Positions 1-12,500 of a stretch of DNA of 64,000 nucleotides are shown here, in pieces. This stretch comes from Vanilla planifolia (lineage: Eukaryota > Streptophyta > Magnoliopsida > Asparagales > Orchidaceae): contig CM043868.1 of the NCBI GenBank assembly GCA_023846275.1, forward strand, positions 8,017,653 to 8,081,652. Direction: 5' to 3'. A model generated the notes under the pieces. It ran no database searches, was not told where the DNA came from, and saw nothing but the letters and a program-made list of their open reading frames with translations. Position numbers and translations under genes: made by a program. Positions within the stretch are counted from its first letter, which is position 1; every line of letters begins with the position of its first letter.

Positions 1-552
1 CTTTTTGTTCAGTGAACTTGTTTTTGCCGTCATTTTTACCCGGGAAGGTTTTTGACGTAAATGATGGCTTCTTTGCTTCATTGTCTGCCAGTGCAATCTT
101 AGGTAGGAGGCCTTCCCGATCCAATATTTGTACTACCTTCTTCCATGAATTCCGACTTGTGATGCTTTTCCACCAGCGGCTTACATTCTTCCTGTCCTTG
201 AAGAGGTGACCGAACTCCTTGGAACTCTCAAGGTAGTGTGAATTTGGAAGATGGTACAGGTCTGCAAGTGTGAAGTAATTGCCTGCAAGGAATTCGCATT
301 CATCCAGTCTTTTTTCATACAAGTTCAGAACCTTAACAAGCTTCTTTTCGCTTTGGGAGATTGGCTCTTCGTCTGACTCAATCTTGTATGCTAGATAAAA
401 TACAAGGGCGGAGCTTGGAGGGTCAAAGTTCTGCTCCTCTGACTGAATCCATTGTTCGACAGTTACCCTTGCCAGTGGATCTTTTCCCAATAGATATTGG
501 TATCCATATGCTCCATAATTCTCCACAATGTGCCTGCATATTTTTCTGGACC
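1..552 (-). CDS. Giant GST gene, exon 3 (C-terminal domain, open at left edge)
   Basis: The acceptor is acgaag before GG TCC AGA, phase 1, giving Gly-Ser-Arg-Lys-Ile. The exon stays open for 183 codons to position 1. It has phi-class landmarks EQWIQSEEQNFDPPSSALVF, LAGNYFTLADLYHLPN and KNVSRWWKSI. After the point where the compact GST ends, about 30 further residues rich in Lys, Asn, Ser and Thr follow (from ADNEAKKPS to KFTEQK) without a stop. Either the protein has a C-terminal extension or the original stop was lost. Confidence 0.9.
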
Positions 553-3500
553 CTTCGTGCACAAAAGCAGAGAGTTACAACTTTTATTTATTGGCGAACA
601 CTCTATTTTTCCTTGTTCTGTAAACTACTTCGATTAATCTCAGTATTAGTGTATCTCAATATGCATTACTTAAGATTACATCTATGATTCCTTCAATCAT
701 TTTATTTAGTCCTACTTGAGATGGTAACTTACACAAGTCTGTTTGGGATTTCATTCCTATTTTTCTTAATTTTTCTGTGTCCTTCTGATGTGTTGCTCAA
801 AAATACCTTGCAAAGTTACTGAGGATCATTTTTCAACCTATTCTAGATCTTTTTCTTAAATTTGATCAATATAGGCTTGTTTTGACAATTACAGTTGAAA
901 AGCAGTGAGGTTGGTGAGGTGGTAACATATACTCAAAACTAATAACACTTTAAGATGAAAGAAATGAAGTGAGTACGATTAACTTGGAGTGATTTCAGAT
1001 GATCTTGAATTTTGCCCCAAGTTTCCTATTTTTAGACATCAAGGATGCTAGCATGAATGTTAGTAGGTTAAATCATCGTCCTTTGGAATATTTAAGTTAT
1101 AATCAAGTAACAATGGAGGTCAACCATTGAATGATATTTATAACTATCTTTTTGATCTAGCATACCAACATGGAGAGTAGGAGGATTGCCTAATTATGAA
1201 AAATTTATTTTGTTAGAAATTCTAAGGATATCTTAGTAATTCTGGGAATTTTTGCTAAGGATTACTATTCTAAAAGAAGGCTGTTTCTCTAGATGCACTT
1301 ATTAGATTTGAGCATGGTAGTAGCCTTGGGAAATAAGGTTCCCATTCAAAAAGTTTGGTCGTGGTCATAAGATTGTCCATCTTATCAACATTTAAGTGGC
1401 ATTTATTGGCTTGTTAGATAGCTTCCACAACCAAACCTCAAAATCCTTAGATCCTTGGAGTCCAAATAAAAATGAAAAAAATTCTTTGCATTATACATGT
1501 GTTTGCTTGGAAGCTTGCGGTCATACCCAGCATCTACCAAGAAGTATTCAATCATCATTTTGACGTTCTACATGAATTAGTCCTTGCCTGAAAAAAGTAA
1601 AAAACCTTTTGTATTGAAAAGATGGAAGCAATAAGAGTTGAAGTTACATAACTACTTGATGCTAGCTTCATTTGACTTATGCAATGTCTTTAGTAGCTTG
1701 TTAATGTTTTCATCATCAATAAGTCAAATAGATAATGACAAGCTTATTAATCTCAACATAGTGTACCCGAAGGACCTCTACTTTCTATCATGGATTGTTG
1801 AGTTAGTTGATTCTATTTTATCCTTTAGGTATCTTAGCCTTCTTGATGCCTTCTTAGATTTTCATCAAATCCAAATATATGAGCCTAACAACAAGAAAAC
1901 TTTGTTCATCATTGACAATACTAATTTTGTTATTGTGTTATGGTCTTCAACCTTGAGAATGTAGGTATCACATATCAATGGATGGTTAAAGAGTCTTTGA
2001 AAACCACATAGGTTGCAACCTTGTGACTTATGTAATGATATCCTTACATGGAGTCAATTCTTCTAGGACTACCTCCAAAACTTGGAGACCCTCGAGACCT
2101 TCCAACCCAATTGTATGCACCTTAATCTAGTTAAATGCATATTTATATTTTCATTAGGCAGTTTCTTAGTTTCATGGTATCAAAGAAAGGAACTGAAGCC
2201 AATATTGAGAAGGTATAAGCCATCCTCAAAATGCTATCACTCGAGACAAATAATGAAGTTCAAAAGTTAGCTAGCTAGATTGTAGTCTGTAGCTATTTCC
2301 TTTTTGAATTTGTGGATTGATCAATTCTTTTTTTCAAGGTTCTATGCAACAAGAGCCAATTGGATTAATCCCCCCAAGTGTGAGTAGGTTTTTTAACAAT
2401 TAAAATAATATATTACCACACCTTTAATCCTTAATAGCCCTAAGGGGAACCTTTCCTTATGTATCTTATCACCACAAAGTAGGCAGTGTAGTCATGTTTA
2501 GAAGAGGAGACATTCATAAACCAATTTATTACACTAGCCATGCTCTTATGGATTTGTAGATCGATTATTCCCCTTAGAAAGGCTAGCTTTGTCTTTGGCT
2601 TTTGCATCTTGTTGCTTTTTCTATACCTTCAAGTTTGCGAGATGAAATTGATGACAAACAATTCTCTCCATAGGATATTTCACTCAATTAATGTGTTTGG
2701 ACTATTTTAAAAATTGGTCATCTAGTTGACAATGTATTGCACCAACTATGTTTCAAGAATTTGCATCCAATCTTAAATTCTTGCAATTTTTTTAGTGGAT
2801 GATGTTGTTTCAAGCTCATTGTAGCTAGCATTTTTGCACCTTACTTAGCCCATGTGTGTTGATAGATCCTTTGGAGTGCAAAGCAATGGACTAGTGATTG
2901 TCTTGAGCAACCTCAAAATTGTCATAGTTTAGCAAGCCATTAAGTGAATCTTTTTTATTACACATAATTAGGCTTAGTATGAAGTATTATCTTTTGCCTA
3001 GTCTAAGAAGTGTTCATTAAGCAAAATACTACCTTCTTCAACTCCCAATCAGCGGTTTAAGAAGTTTAAGGCTTCTTTGAGATTATGGATTCAACACTCA
3101 AAAAGTTCCATGAGGAAGTTTTCAAATTGCTCATAGCATTTTTTGCTTCACAAATTTACAACAAATTTTGAAAAAGGAAAGAACCATTGTAGAATCCTTA
3201 GGTAAGTTGGTGAATGAAGCTTTACCTTCCATAAACTCATTAGTCCAAGCATTGATTAACCTTAGGTTCTGTGGGTCTCATCACCATTTTCTTGGTTATC
3301 CATTAGTAAATTTAATTTGTTACAGGATGTTCCTAGTATCCAAAGATGACCTCAAGCATATCTGATGCTAGGTTGTCAAGTTTTTCCTAATCAAAGGCAT
3401 GCTTTTCCACAAAATGTAACATGACCCACTCCCCCTTATGATTTGAGAAAGATGAAGCTAATCGTGTCCTTGAAGAAATCCACTTTGAGGAATGTCGTAT

Positions 3501-6500
3501 CCACTCCTTACATCAATCTTCCAAGATCCTTTGACAAGGATTTAATTAGTCTATGTTGCTAAAGGAATTTCATGACTTTGCTCATCACTACCACAAATTC
3601 CAAGTGCATTATGGCCTTGCTCAACAGTTGCCTGGTTCTCTACATCTGGTTCTTTACATTCAATTAATATCTCATGACCATTTGCTATTTGGCAAATGAA
3701 CTTCATAGGATCTTTATTAGCTGCTTTTGGCAATCTCAAATATTACCTTAGCCTTGCCAACCACTTCACAATGTGGATCAAAGCTAAACTTATGGTTGAG
3801 AAGACCATGGTTGAGGTAGCAAGGTTTGCTTCTCAAAGTCATGGTAATCACAAGCACTTTTCGAGTCACGCAAGTAATTGGGATATACCATAAGGTGCTT
3901 TATGCTTGTGCTCTACTCTCTTTGGGAAGGACACACTCGAGGCAACTTATCCTTTTTTGTTATAGTTTTCTCCTTTAAGCTCTAGTAACCTCAAACATGC
4001 TCCAAGCCATGGTTGATAGAATAAGACAAATCTTAAGAACTATAGAGCTAACACCCTAAAGATATGTTTTATGCTCTTGGGAAAGCCTAAGAAACTCTCA
4101 AGTCAACCATACCGTTCCATTGTAATTTATCCTTAAAGTATTAGAAACCTCTTGAAATAAACCTTGTATGTTGGGGATATGATCGGTAATCAAGTGATAT
4201 TCCAAAGTTAACCCATCTTAACTTCACAAAAAGACTATAATCCTCAAAGAAGATGGAGTTACAAGAAGATATTAAATTGAGAAATGGACAAGTTTTTGTT
4301 ATAGCAATTACAATGGAATATAACCAATCAAAAAAAGAAACAATTACAAATCAGTCATCCTCTCCCAAAAACTTTTTTGCTTTCTTGCAATCCTTTAGGG
4401 CCTTGGTGATGTTTGGACACTCCAAAATTTTGTTAGTTCTAAGCAGGCAGCCTCTACCTTGATTATTCCTTGGGCTTTCTCTCTAGTCAACTATCTTGGA
4501 TGAAACAAATAGGATATTATAGAAGAATTTCCCTTAAGGCAACATATGTCCATGTAGAAATGAAATTTCTTTCTTCCCTTTAGCATGATGAAACTGATCT
4601 ATCATTTCTCTTTCCAGAGTTGCTAGACAAGTGACTTATATGGATTCAAAAGTGTTCTAAGTAGATTTTATGCTGATTTTGTTTTCCTTTAAGTCTACAA
4701 TTTCATTTTCAATGGCAACCAACTTTTGGCTCGACTTCTTTTGTTTCTTGATTATTACTTGTGTTTTATCCTTCTTCAACTATTTGATTTTGTAGGGAAG
4801 CTTGGAATTTATCCTCTAATTCCTCTAGGTTCTTTATCACCTTTTTCTTGTTGTCCTATTACAAAAGAGTATCTTGTAGAAATGCCAATCCACAACATAG
4901 AGAATAGCCCAGCCATGATCTCAAAGCCAGAAGCTCCTTGTTGCTCTTTGTTCAAATTTCTACATAATTGCTCTACAATCCATTCTCTTCTGTATTAATG
5001 GTGGTTGCTGATCGATTCTTAAAGTATGCAGTATTTGTTGTGACACCTTTAGCTTGTCTGTCCGATATACCTGTTCATTTATTCTCTCGACATGTGGTTA
5101 AATATTTTTGTGTGGCTAAAGATACTATTGAATTATCAGGATCCTCAATTTACGAAGACATTTTGGGCTTCATTATTCAACCTGATGGGTGCCAATCTGA
5201 AATTTTCAACAGCCAATCACCCACAAATTGATGGGCAAACCGAGAGGATAAATCAACTATTGAAAGAATATGAGAAATTATGTCACGAAAAATCATGAGA
5301 ATTGGTTGAGTTGTTGGACAATGTATAGTTTTGCTATAACTTGCAAAGACTTTAGTAATAGAGCTAAGTTCTTTTGAGCTAATTTTGGGATAAAAATCCT
5401 ACACTTTCTTAAAGATTGTACAACAAATATCTCATGAGAAGTGCCTTGTAACAAACAAGAATGCTAGAGACAAGCAAGAGATGCTTGAGGAAGCTTGTGA
5501 CAATTAGAAGAAAGCTATCAAAATGGTGAAGAAATATGTAAATCAAGCGTGTAGGTGGCTGAAGTTTAATGTTAGAAGACAAATTGTTATTAAAGTTAAC
5601 TCTATCGATTTGAAGAAAAATCAGTAGCCAGCTTGCACATCGTTGGTTGATTTTGAAGTACATTGGACCATTTAAAGTGGTTCAAAAGGTCAGTGATATG
5701 GCTTATCGATTGAACTTGCTAAAAAGACTTAAGGTTACCCAACCTTTTATGTGAGTTTCTTAAAGAAGTATTATGAAGATGAGACAGAACCCTCAATGAG
5801 ATAGACCAAGTGTACTCCTCTTATTGTGTGGCAATTGTTTGATCTAGATGTGAAGAAAATTCCAGATCACCAAACCTTTGGGCATCGCAAGAAGACCAAT
5901 AGGACTGATTTTCTTGTTAAATGGAAAAGGAAATCAGGAGCTGAAACATCATGGGAGGACCCTGCTTTAGGACAATTCGAAAGGCAGTTTGCAAAATACA
6001 TTTCAATAGGAACATTGAGTTCTTTTAGTGGGGTGGTTTGTTATCCCCTTAACTTTAGTTGATTTCTACAGAGATTGTATAGTACACTTGCAGTCAAGTG
6101 AATTTGAGAATTCAACAGTTATGCTTTTATTGCCGGTTGTGCAAGTTATAGAAACTGCTCACTTAATTTGAATTAATTTCTTTTGTAATGTATAAATAAG
6201 TGTTGAAAGGGTTATTTTGGAATCATGGGAGCTGAAACATCATGGGAGGACCCTGCTCTAGGACAATTCGAAAGGCAGTTTGCGAAATACATTTCAATAG
6301 GAACATTGAGTTCTTTAGTGGGGTGGTTTTTTATCCTCTTAACTTTAGTTGATTTCTACGGAGATTGTATAGTACACTTGTAGTCAAGTGAATTTGAGAA
6401 TTCAACAGTTATGCTTTTAATTGCGGTTGTGCAAGTTATAGAAACTGCTCACTAAATTTGAATTAATTTCTTTTGTAATGTATAAATAAATGTTGAAAGG

Positions 6501-9500
6501 GTTTTTTGTAATCACCATTGTATCTATATACTTTTTATAATTTGTGTGATACTACCTTAATGAAATTCAGAAAACAGAAAATAGTTTCTCAACCTTAATC
6601 TTGCATATTCTATGCATTTAGATGTTTTGGTAAAGCTGAGCTAAGGATTGGAGTTCTTAATTGTCGCACAGGTAAACGATTGTTGCAAAAGCTTGAGATT
6701 GTAACAACTAACTCTATGAATGTGACAAGCCCATGACAAATGTGTGTTTGCATCGCTAGTTAGAAAATGGAGGAAAGTCAAATAACCTCAACCCTATCTG
6801 AACTTGGAAGGAAGGCCATTGTCAGATAAGTTGGGGACTTCTTAAAATTTAGTATTTATCGAAATCAAACTAAATGGAAGGGGAACGCTTTTTTGTAAAT
6901 ACTATAGAAAAACATAAAATAGTGGATACTATGTTTTGGGACTATCTATATAAGCACCAAACCATAATATAAAATACTTAATAAAATATGTTATAAAAAG
7001 GCGCAAGCTCGAGCAAGAACTCAATAAACGCATCCATTATTCTTGAATGCATGGTATTTGGTTGGTCATCAAACTCTAGAGCCATCAAAGTAGTCTTTTG
7101 TCATAAGTTGAATTCTCCATAGTCGAGGCGATAGATGTGCCTTATTCCAATGACACTTGCTCAAAATTTCTTATTATTTCCAAAGATTTGAACAATAAGG
7201 TCATTAGAAGCTAGGGTGTGAACAAGAAGCAAAGATGAGAAGAGGTTGGTCATTAAAAGGTTGGGTGAAAAACTAATGGGTGTTGTTAAAACCCTTTATC
7301 AAGATTGAGGGGATGTAATCTCATTCTTCCATCCCTTCCCAAGTCACTCTCAATAGTGTAGGTCTCTTTATATGCAAATTGACTCCCCAAAAAGTTGTAC
7401 ATCATTTTCACATATCCTTAAGGCATTAAGCTACCATTATACTATTGAAATCCTATCATTGCAAGTACAATTTTTTATCATCTTCTTCCTTGCACTCATC
7501 ATGCAACCCTCATTTTTCAACCACCACTGTTCTCATTCAAGCCATAGCATCCATAATAAAGATAAAATGCTTAATTTCTAAATCAAATTTGACTTACATT
7601 TCCAAATTTTAAATCTAAATAGAAAAAAAGAGAGAAGGAAAGAGAGAACTTTTTTCCTATGTCGTTCAATTGTCTCAACAAGCTTTAGACTATGATTCCT
7701 TCATGCCACCATTGTAAAACCTATTTAATTTTATTAGTGGATTTTTATTAATGAAGTTCCTAGTTACTGTAGCATTGATCTTGAACAAGCCAACATCAAT
7801 AAACTTGATTAGCATCTCAGAATAATTCTAATATATTGTGAGATCCCTAATCCTTGATTGGTGCTACCTCTTCTAAAATTTTCTTTACATTAGCTTGTCA
7901 TTTATTTTGTCAACCCTCAGCCTCATTGAGCATCTATTGAGTCTGTCAATCTTCAATTTGTTGCCTTGCTAGAATATTGGAGACATTCTGAAGTTGTTTC
8001 TCTTATTCTTCCTCCATTGCTCTTAATGCTTCAAGTTCTTTTACATAGATTCTCTTATTTGATCAAGGCCTTCTATGCATCAAGCAATTCCTCACTCAAA
8101 GCAATCAACTCAATCATCTTACCAATTTATTGTTTATATGCTTCAACAATGGCTTTCATTTACTGTCAAGTTTGCTCAATGATCTCTATGACAATTGCCT
8201 TTGTCACTCCTTAATTGAGACCCTTGGATCCTCCTTCCATAAGCCACTCATGTTGTTCAACTTTTCCAAAACCTCTTTTTTAAAGACGAGGAAGTACTTT
8301 TGACATCTATCTCTAAGCAATGAAAAATGATGGACCTCCTTTGCCAGTTTTTGTACTTTCACCATGAGTCCCCTGACAAAACAACAAACTACATTAAACT
8401 AGTACCCACCAAAACTGGTGCTTTTCTTAGGAATGAAGACAATCACCTTTGTTTAGGCCAAAAAAGGCCCTTGGCATCTAAGTTATATCATCCTTGATGA
8501 CTTCCACCTATATCTACGAGGCTAAAAAACCCTCTTCTTTAGTTACCGTTTTCAACCTTTCGATCAATGGAGGTAGCTCTAGGCTTGGGAACAAGAGGTG
8601 TTGCAAACTCTTCATGTGTCTTTTCCTTCTCCTTTAGGAAGCTATCTTTGGATGTTGTTTCCTTAGCTAACTTTAGGTGGTAGCATTAACCAAAGCTTTT
8701 GTTGAAGTATCAAGGATTGTCTTCTTCTCAGCATCTTTAGCCTCCTTGGTTTTCCTTTTTCCTTCATCATCTCAAAGAGGATTGTTTGCTTCTTAATTAG
8801 TTATAGCATCAAAGTTAATGGAAGATGTAAGGAATTCTTAAGGTTTTTTGAAATATAGAGGTGATGTTTGTGTTCTAGCCTAAAGTCTTGCTTGTATGGA
8901 TTTTGGGAGGCTAAATCAACTAGTTTTTTATATTAAAAATGACTATTATCTACCTTCCTTTTTTATTTTGCTAACTTCACATGGATATGTAGTATAAGTT
9001 TGCCAGTTGTCAAGTAATTGATGCCCCTTGGATTCTTCATAAATAAATAATGTGGTTTTCTAGGAAAAAGATGTTTGATTAGATTGATATCAGGATGGCA
9101 TCGTGCCACTTATATCATCTAGACTCAATAAATATTAGAGTTACTTTAGCCACTTTTGGTATACCAATGTTTCTTTGGACTTCTTTTGCCACATTCCCTC
9201 ATAAACACCTAGTATTGTGGTGAGTATTTACTTATTGTTCAGCTTACATGCCATTATTGATGCAAATGTGTCGAAGTGATCTTTAATTGTTCTTAACTTC
9301 AGCCCAATTGTCACATAGATATCAAAAGACAACCTTCATTGTGAATAAGAGAAATGGTCCATTAAAGAATATTTTAGGACTTACCTAGGATATTATGCAA
9401 GGTTTTAAGGAATATCACTACCACATATCAAATATCTAAGAAATTGCAAGGTTTTATCTTGCACCAAACATTACAAACTATTGTTCCCTACTCTTCCAAA

Positions 9501-12500
9501 CCCTTAGTCTTAATTACTTTATCATCATGTCCTTTTTCATGCATGAGACCACTTACAAGTCCTCTATAACCTTATGAGGTTATTATTCCTTTGCAAATAT
9601 CATGATACCTATGCCACTAAAGAATAGTGAAGCTTCCTCTTGTCATCGAGCAGCAATGTTTTCTCTTCTTATTTGGGGTTTTCATGAAAATACTTGTCCT
9701 TTTCTCTTCTTTTTTCTCACTTTTTTTATACCACACCTTAACCTCTATGAGTGTCAATAAATTCTTTTATTAAGCTTGCATTTGGTTACCAACAAATATC
9801 TATAAAACAACATATTTCATTTTAAATAACCAAATATCCAATCACCCTTCCCCACTTTTTCACTATTGATTCCACTGGAAAAACTAGGTTTCATTGGTTT
9901 GAATGAAAAGGAGAGCAATGAAATTGAATTTTCCATATAATTATATTTATGTTTGACTTGTCTAAATTAATAAAGAATTTGAATCCTTTAGGAGATATAC
10001 ATATAAAATTCTTTTAAATAATAATTATCATGCTTCATTGAAATCTTGAATGAATAAAATATGGATTTGAAAATATTAAATGATATTAACTTTCAACTTT
10101 GATCTCTTCTTTTATTTGCAAATAGTCATTTTTTTATTTGTAAGATCTAATTTTTGCTAATTATTTTTCATTTTTTATGTTTGATTTGCTCATTTTATTT
10201 CACTAACAATAAATTAGAAAATAAACTTAAACTCCATCGTTCAATAGAGGACAACACTAGTCGACACAAGTAATCTTCCTAGGCAATTCCTACTAGTTTA
10301 TAACTCCTTTGTGGAAGTTTATTCTGACCTTTAAGAAACCAAGGGGTGTGGATCATGATTTGAAGGAATCATAAAGCAAAAGATGAGGAAAGATTTTAAG
10401 TTGAGTTTTCACTTCAAAAGATGTTGAATTTGATTTATTTTTGTTGGCTTGGAATAATGTTTGTTCCTTTAAAACTTTGTTACGCTTAGAGAAAGAGAGA
10501 TCATTAATCCAATTTTCTTGTAAGCTTGAACCTTGTTGTAGGCTTCATTCAATCCTCTTAGGTACTTTTTTTTAGCATATGTTAAGCTTCCAAGCTAAAT
10601 GAGAATCTTTGGGAACCCATGATCCTCATCTCTTCTTCAACACTTCTTGAAAGCCAAGGATAAAGATAGAAAGAAGTGCAATTCAAATCATTGACATTGA
10701 AAAGTTCTAAAAACAATGCTTTAAAAAGAGTTTTAAAAAATAATTTATTTTAAAGTAGAAATTATAAAAGTAATTCAACTAATTTTTGACACTTAGTAGT
10801 AATTCTAAGTACCATTGAATATAATATAGTTTTTTCGGTTCTAAAGTTTTAAATGATAAAATAATCCGAAAAAACTTTTCAACCTCTCTTAACATACATG
10901 GCTACAATCAATCACCATAGTAGTAGAAACCATTCCCCTACTAAGAATTGTAGAAATTTGAAAGGTGCTCATGCCAAAATGTCACAACTAAATGCATGTT
11001 AGATGGAATTCCTAGCTTTGAGGTGGATAATGTGGATGTCGATTACATCATTTTTTTTTATCTCACAAATGAAAGGAAGTTCAATCTCACCTGACAACTG
11101 AAAGGAAGTCCCTCCTTTAAGGTAGAGGTAGAAGTGCAGATCTCCAACTATATTAAGCAATGCCAAAAACCTTAATGCATGGCTTGATTGAATAGGATCT
11201 ACATCAAGTTTTTTCAATGCAACGACAAAGTCAAGATAGTTTTCCCCCCTGAGTTCATATTTTAGTATTTGGAATGCCCATAACAAAAGAGTAGGCCATG
11301 AAAAAGTAAAAATGGTGGTAATTCAAAAGGTTAAATTGTAAGAAATTTTGCCTATAAGATAGTTTAAGTGGGTTAGTTTATAACAGTACAAAAACTAGAT
11401 CATGGGAGGATTCTCTTTTAAATGCCAACCTTATAATTGGTGTAAGTGTCATGGGAAATGTTGAAGGGCCTAAACCAGATTTAAGGAATGAAAAGAACTA
11501 TTCATTGTCCTCTCATTTAAAAATGAGCTAATAAATGTTATTTTGACACTAGTATTAGTTTAAATTAATAAGATCTTTCACTAGAAACGATTTTCAGCTT
11601 TGCTAGAGTTTTGTTGATTGTTGATCACCCTTTTCTTGTTATTGTCATCCTCTTGACAAGCTAATATCTAGGCTTGTCACTTGCTTTTCCCATCTTCCCC
11701 TCTCCTATCCATCCCTTTGCTTTCTTCTCAAGAGACTTTGGTTCATCCTAGCTTGGCTTCCCTAGAGATTCTTGATGCCAAAAAAGACACATGGTAAAGC
11801 AACTTCCCCTCTTCCACATTGTCCTCATCATTGTCACTATCTCTTATACTAACTCATGATTGAATCCATCTCTTCTTGGCAAGGATGCTAAGGAGGGTGT
11901 TGTCTGTCAACTTTATGGCTTTTGCTCATAAATTATTTTGGCCATCCCTCAACCCATGAAAAATGTTAATGCTTAATCATCTCTGTCTTGTCCTCTAGAT
12001 GTGAGATTATCCAATTGTCAACCCCATCTTCATCTCTTTTATTGTTTGTCTTATTGTCATCATTATGGTGTCAATCAAAAGCATGGAGGGCTTTGTTCAA
12101 AAAGTCATATACGGAGGAATATTGTCTTAATAACTCCATTGAGAATCGTGCCTCTTTGCCATCAAGTGAATATCTTCTTATTGTCTGTAATCCTACATAG
12201 GTCATACTTCTAGTGTGGTGAATATCGACCCTTGAAACCTCCCCATATCATCATTAATGAGCGAGAACCGTTCATCTTTGTCACCCTACCCTTTTGATTG
12301 TTGATAATAATTGTAGGCAGGATGTAGGAGGTGATGACAATGACAACATTCAGGGTCTTATCACTAGTGGGTAGGATACCATTGGTTGACATTAGAGGGA
12401 AGCATTTGACATTGTTTGACAGCCATCCATTGGCCTACAGCGTCTATTGATACTAGGGGACGACCAATCAATGTTTGGACAAGTTGCTACCATCTAGTTG

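Noticed and set aside
361-687. Plus-strand frame of 108 codons over the left GST exon
   Set aside because: Antisense shadow of GST exon 3, which has clear family motifs on the minus strand.
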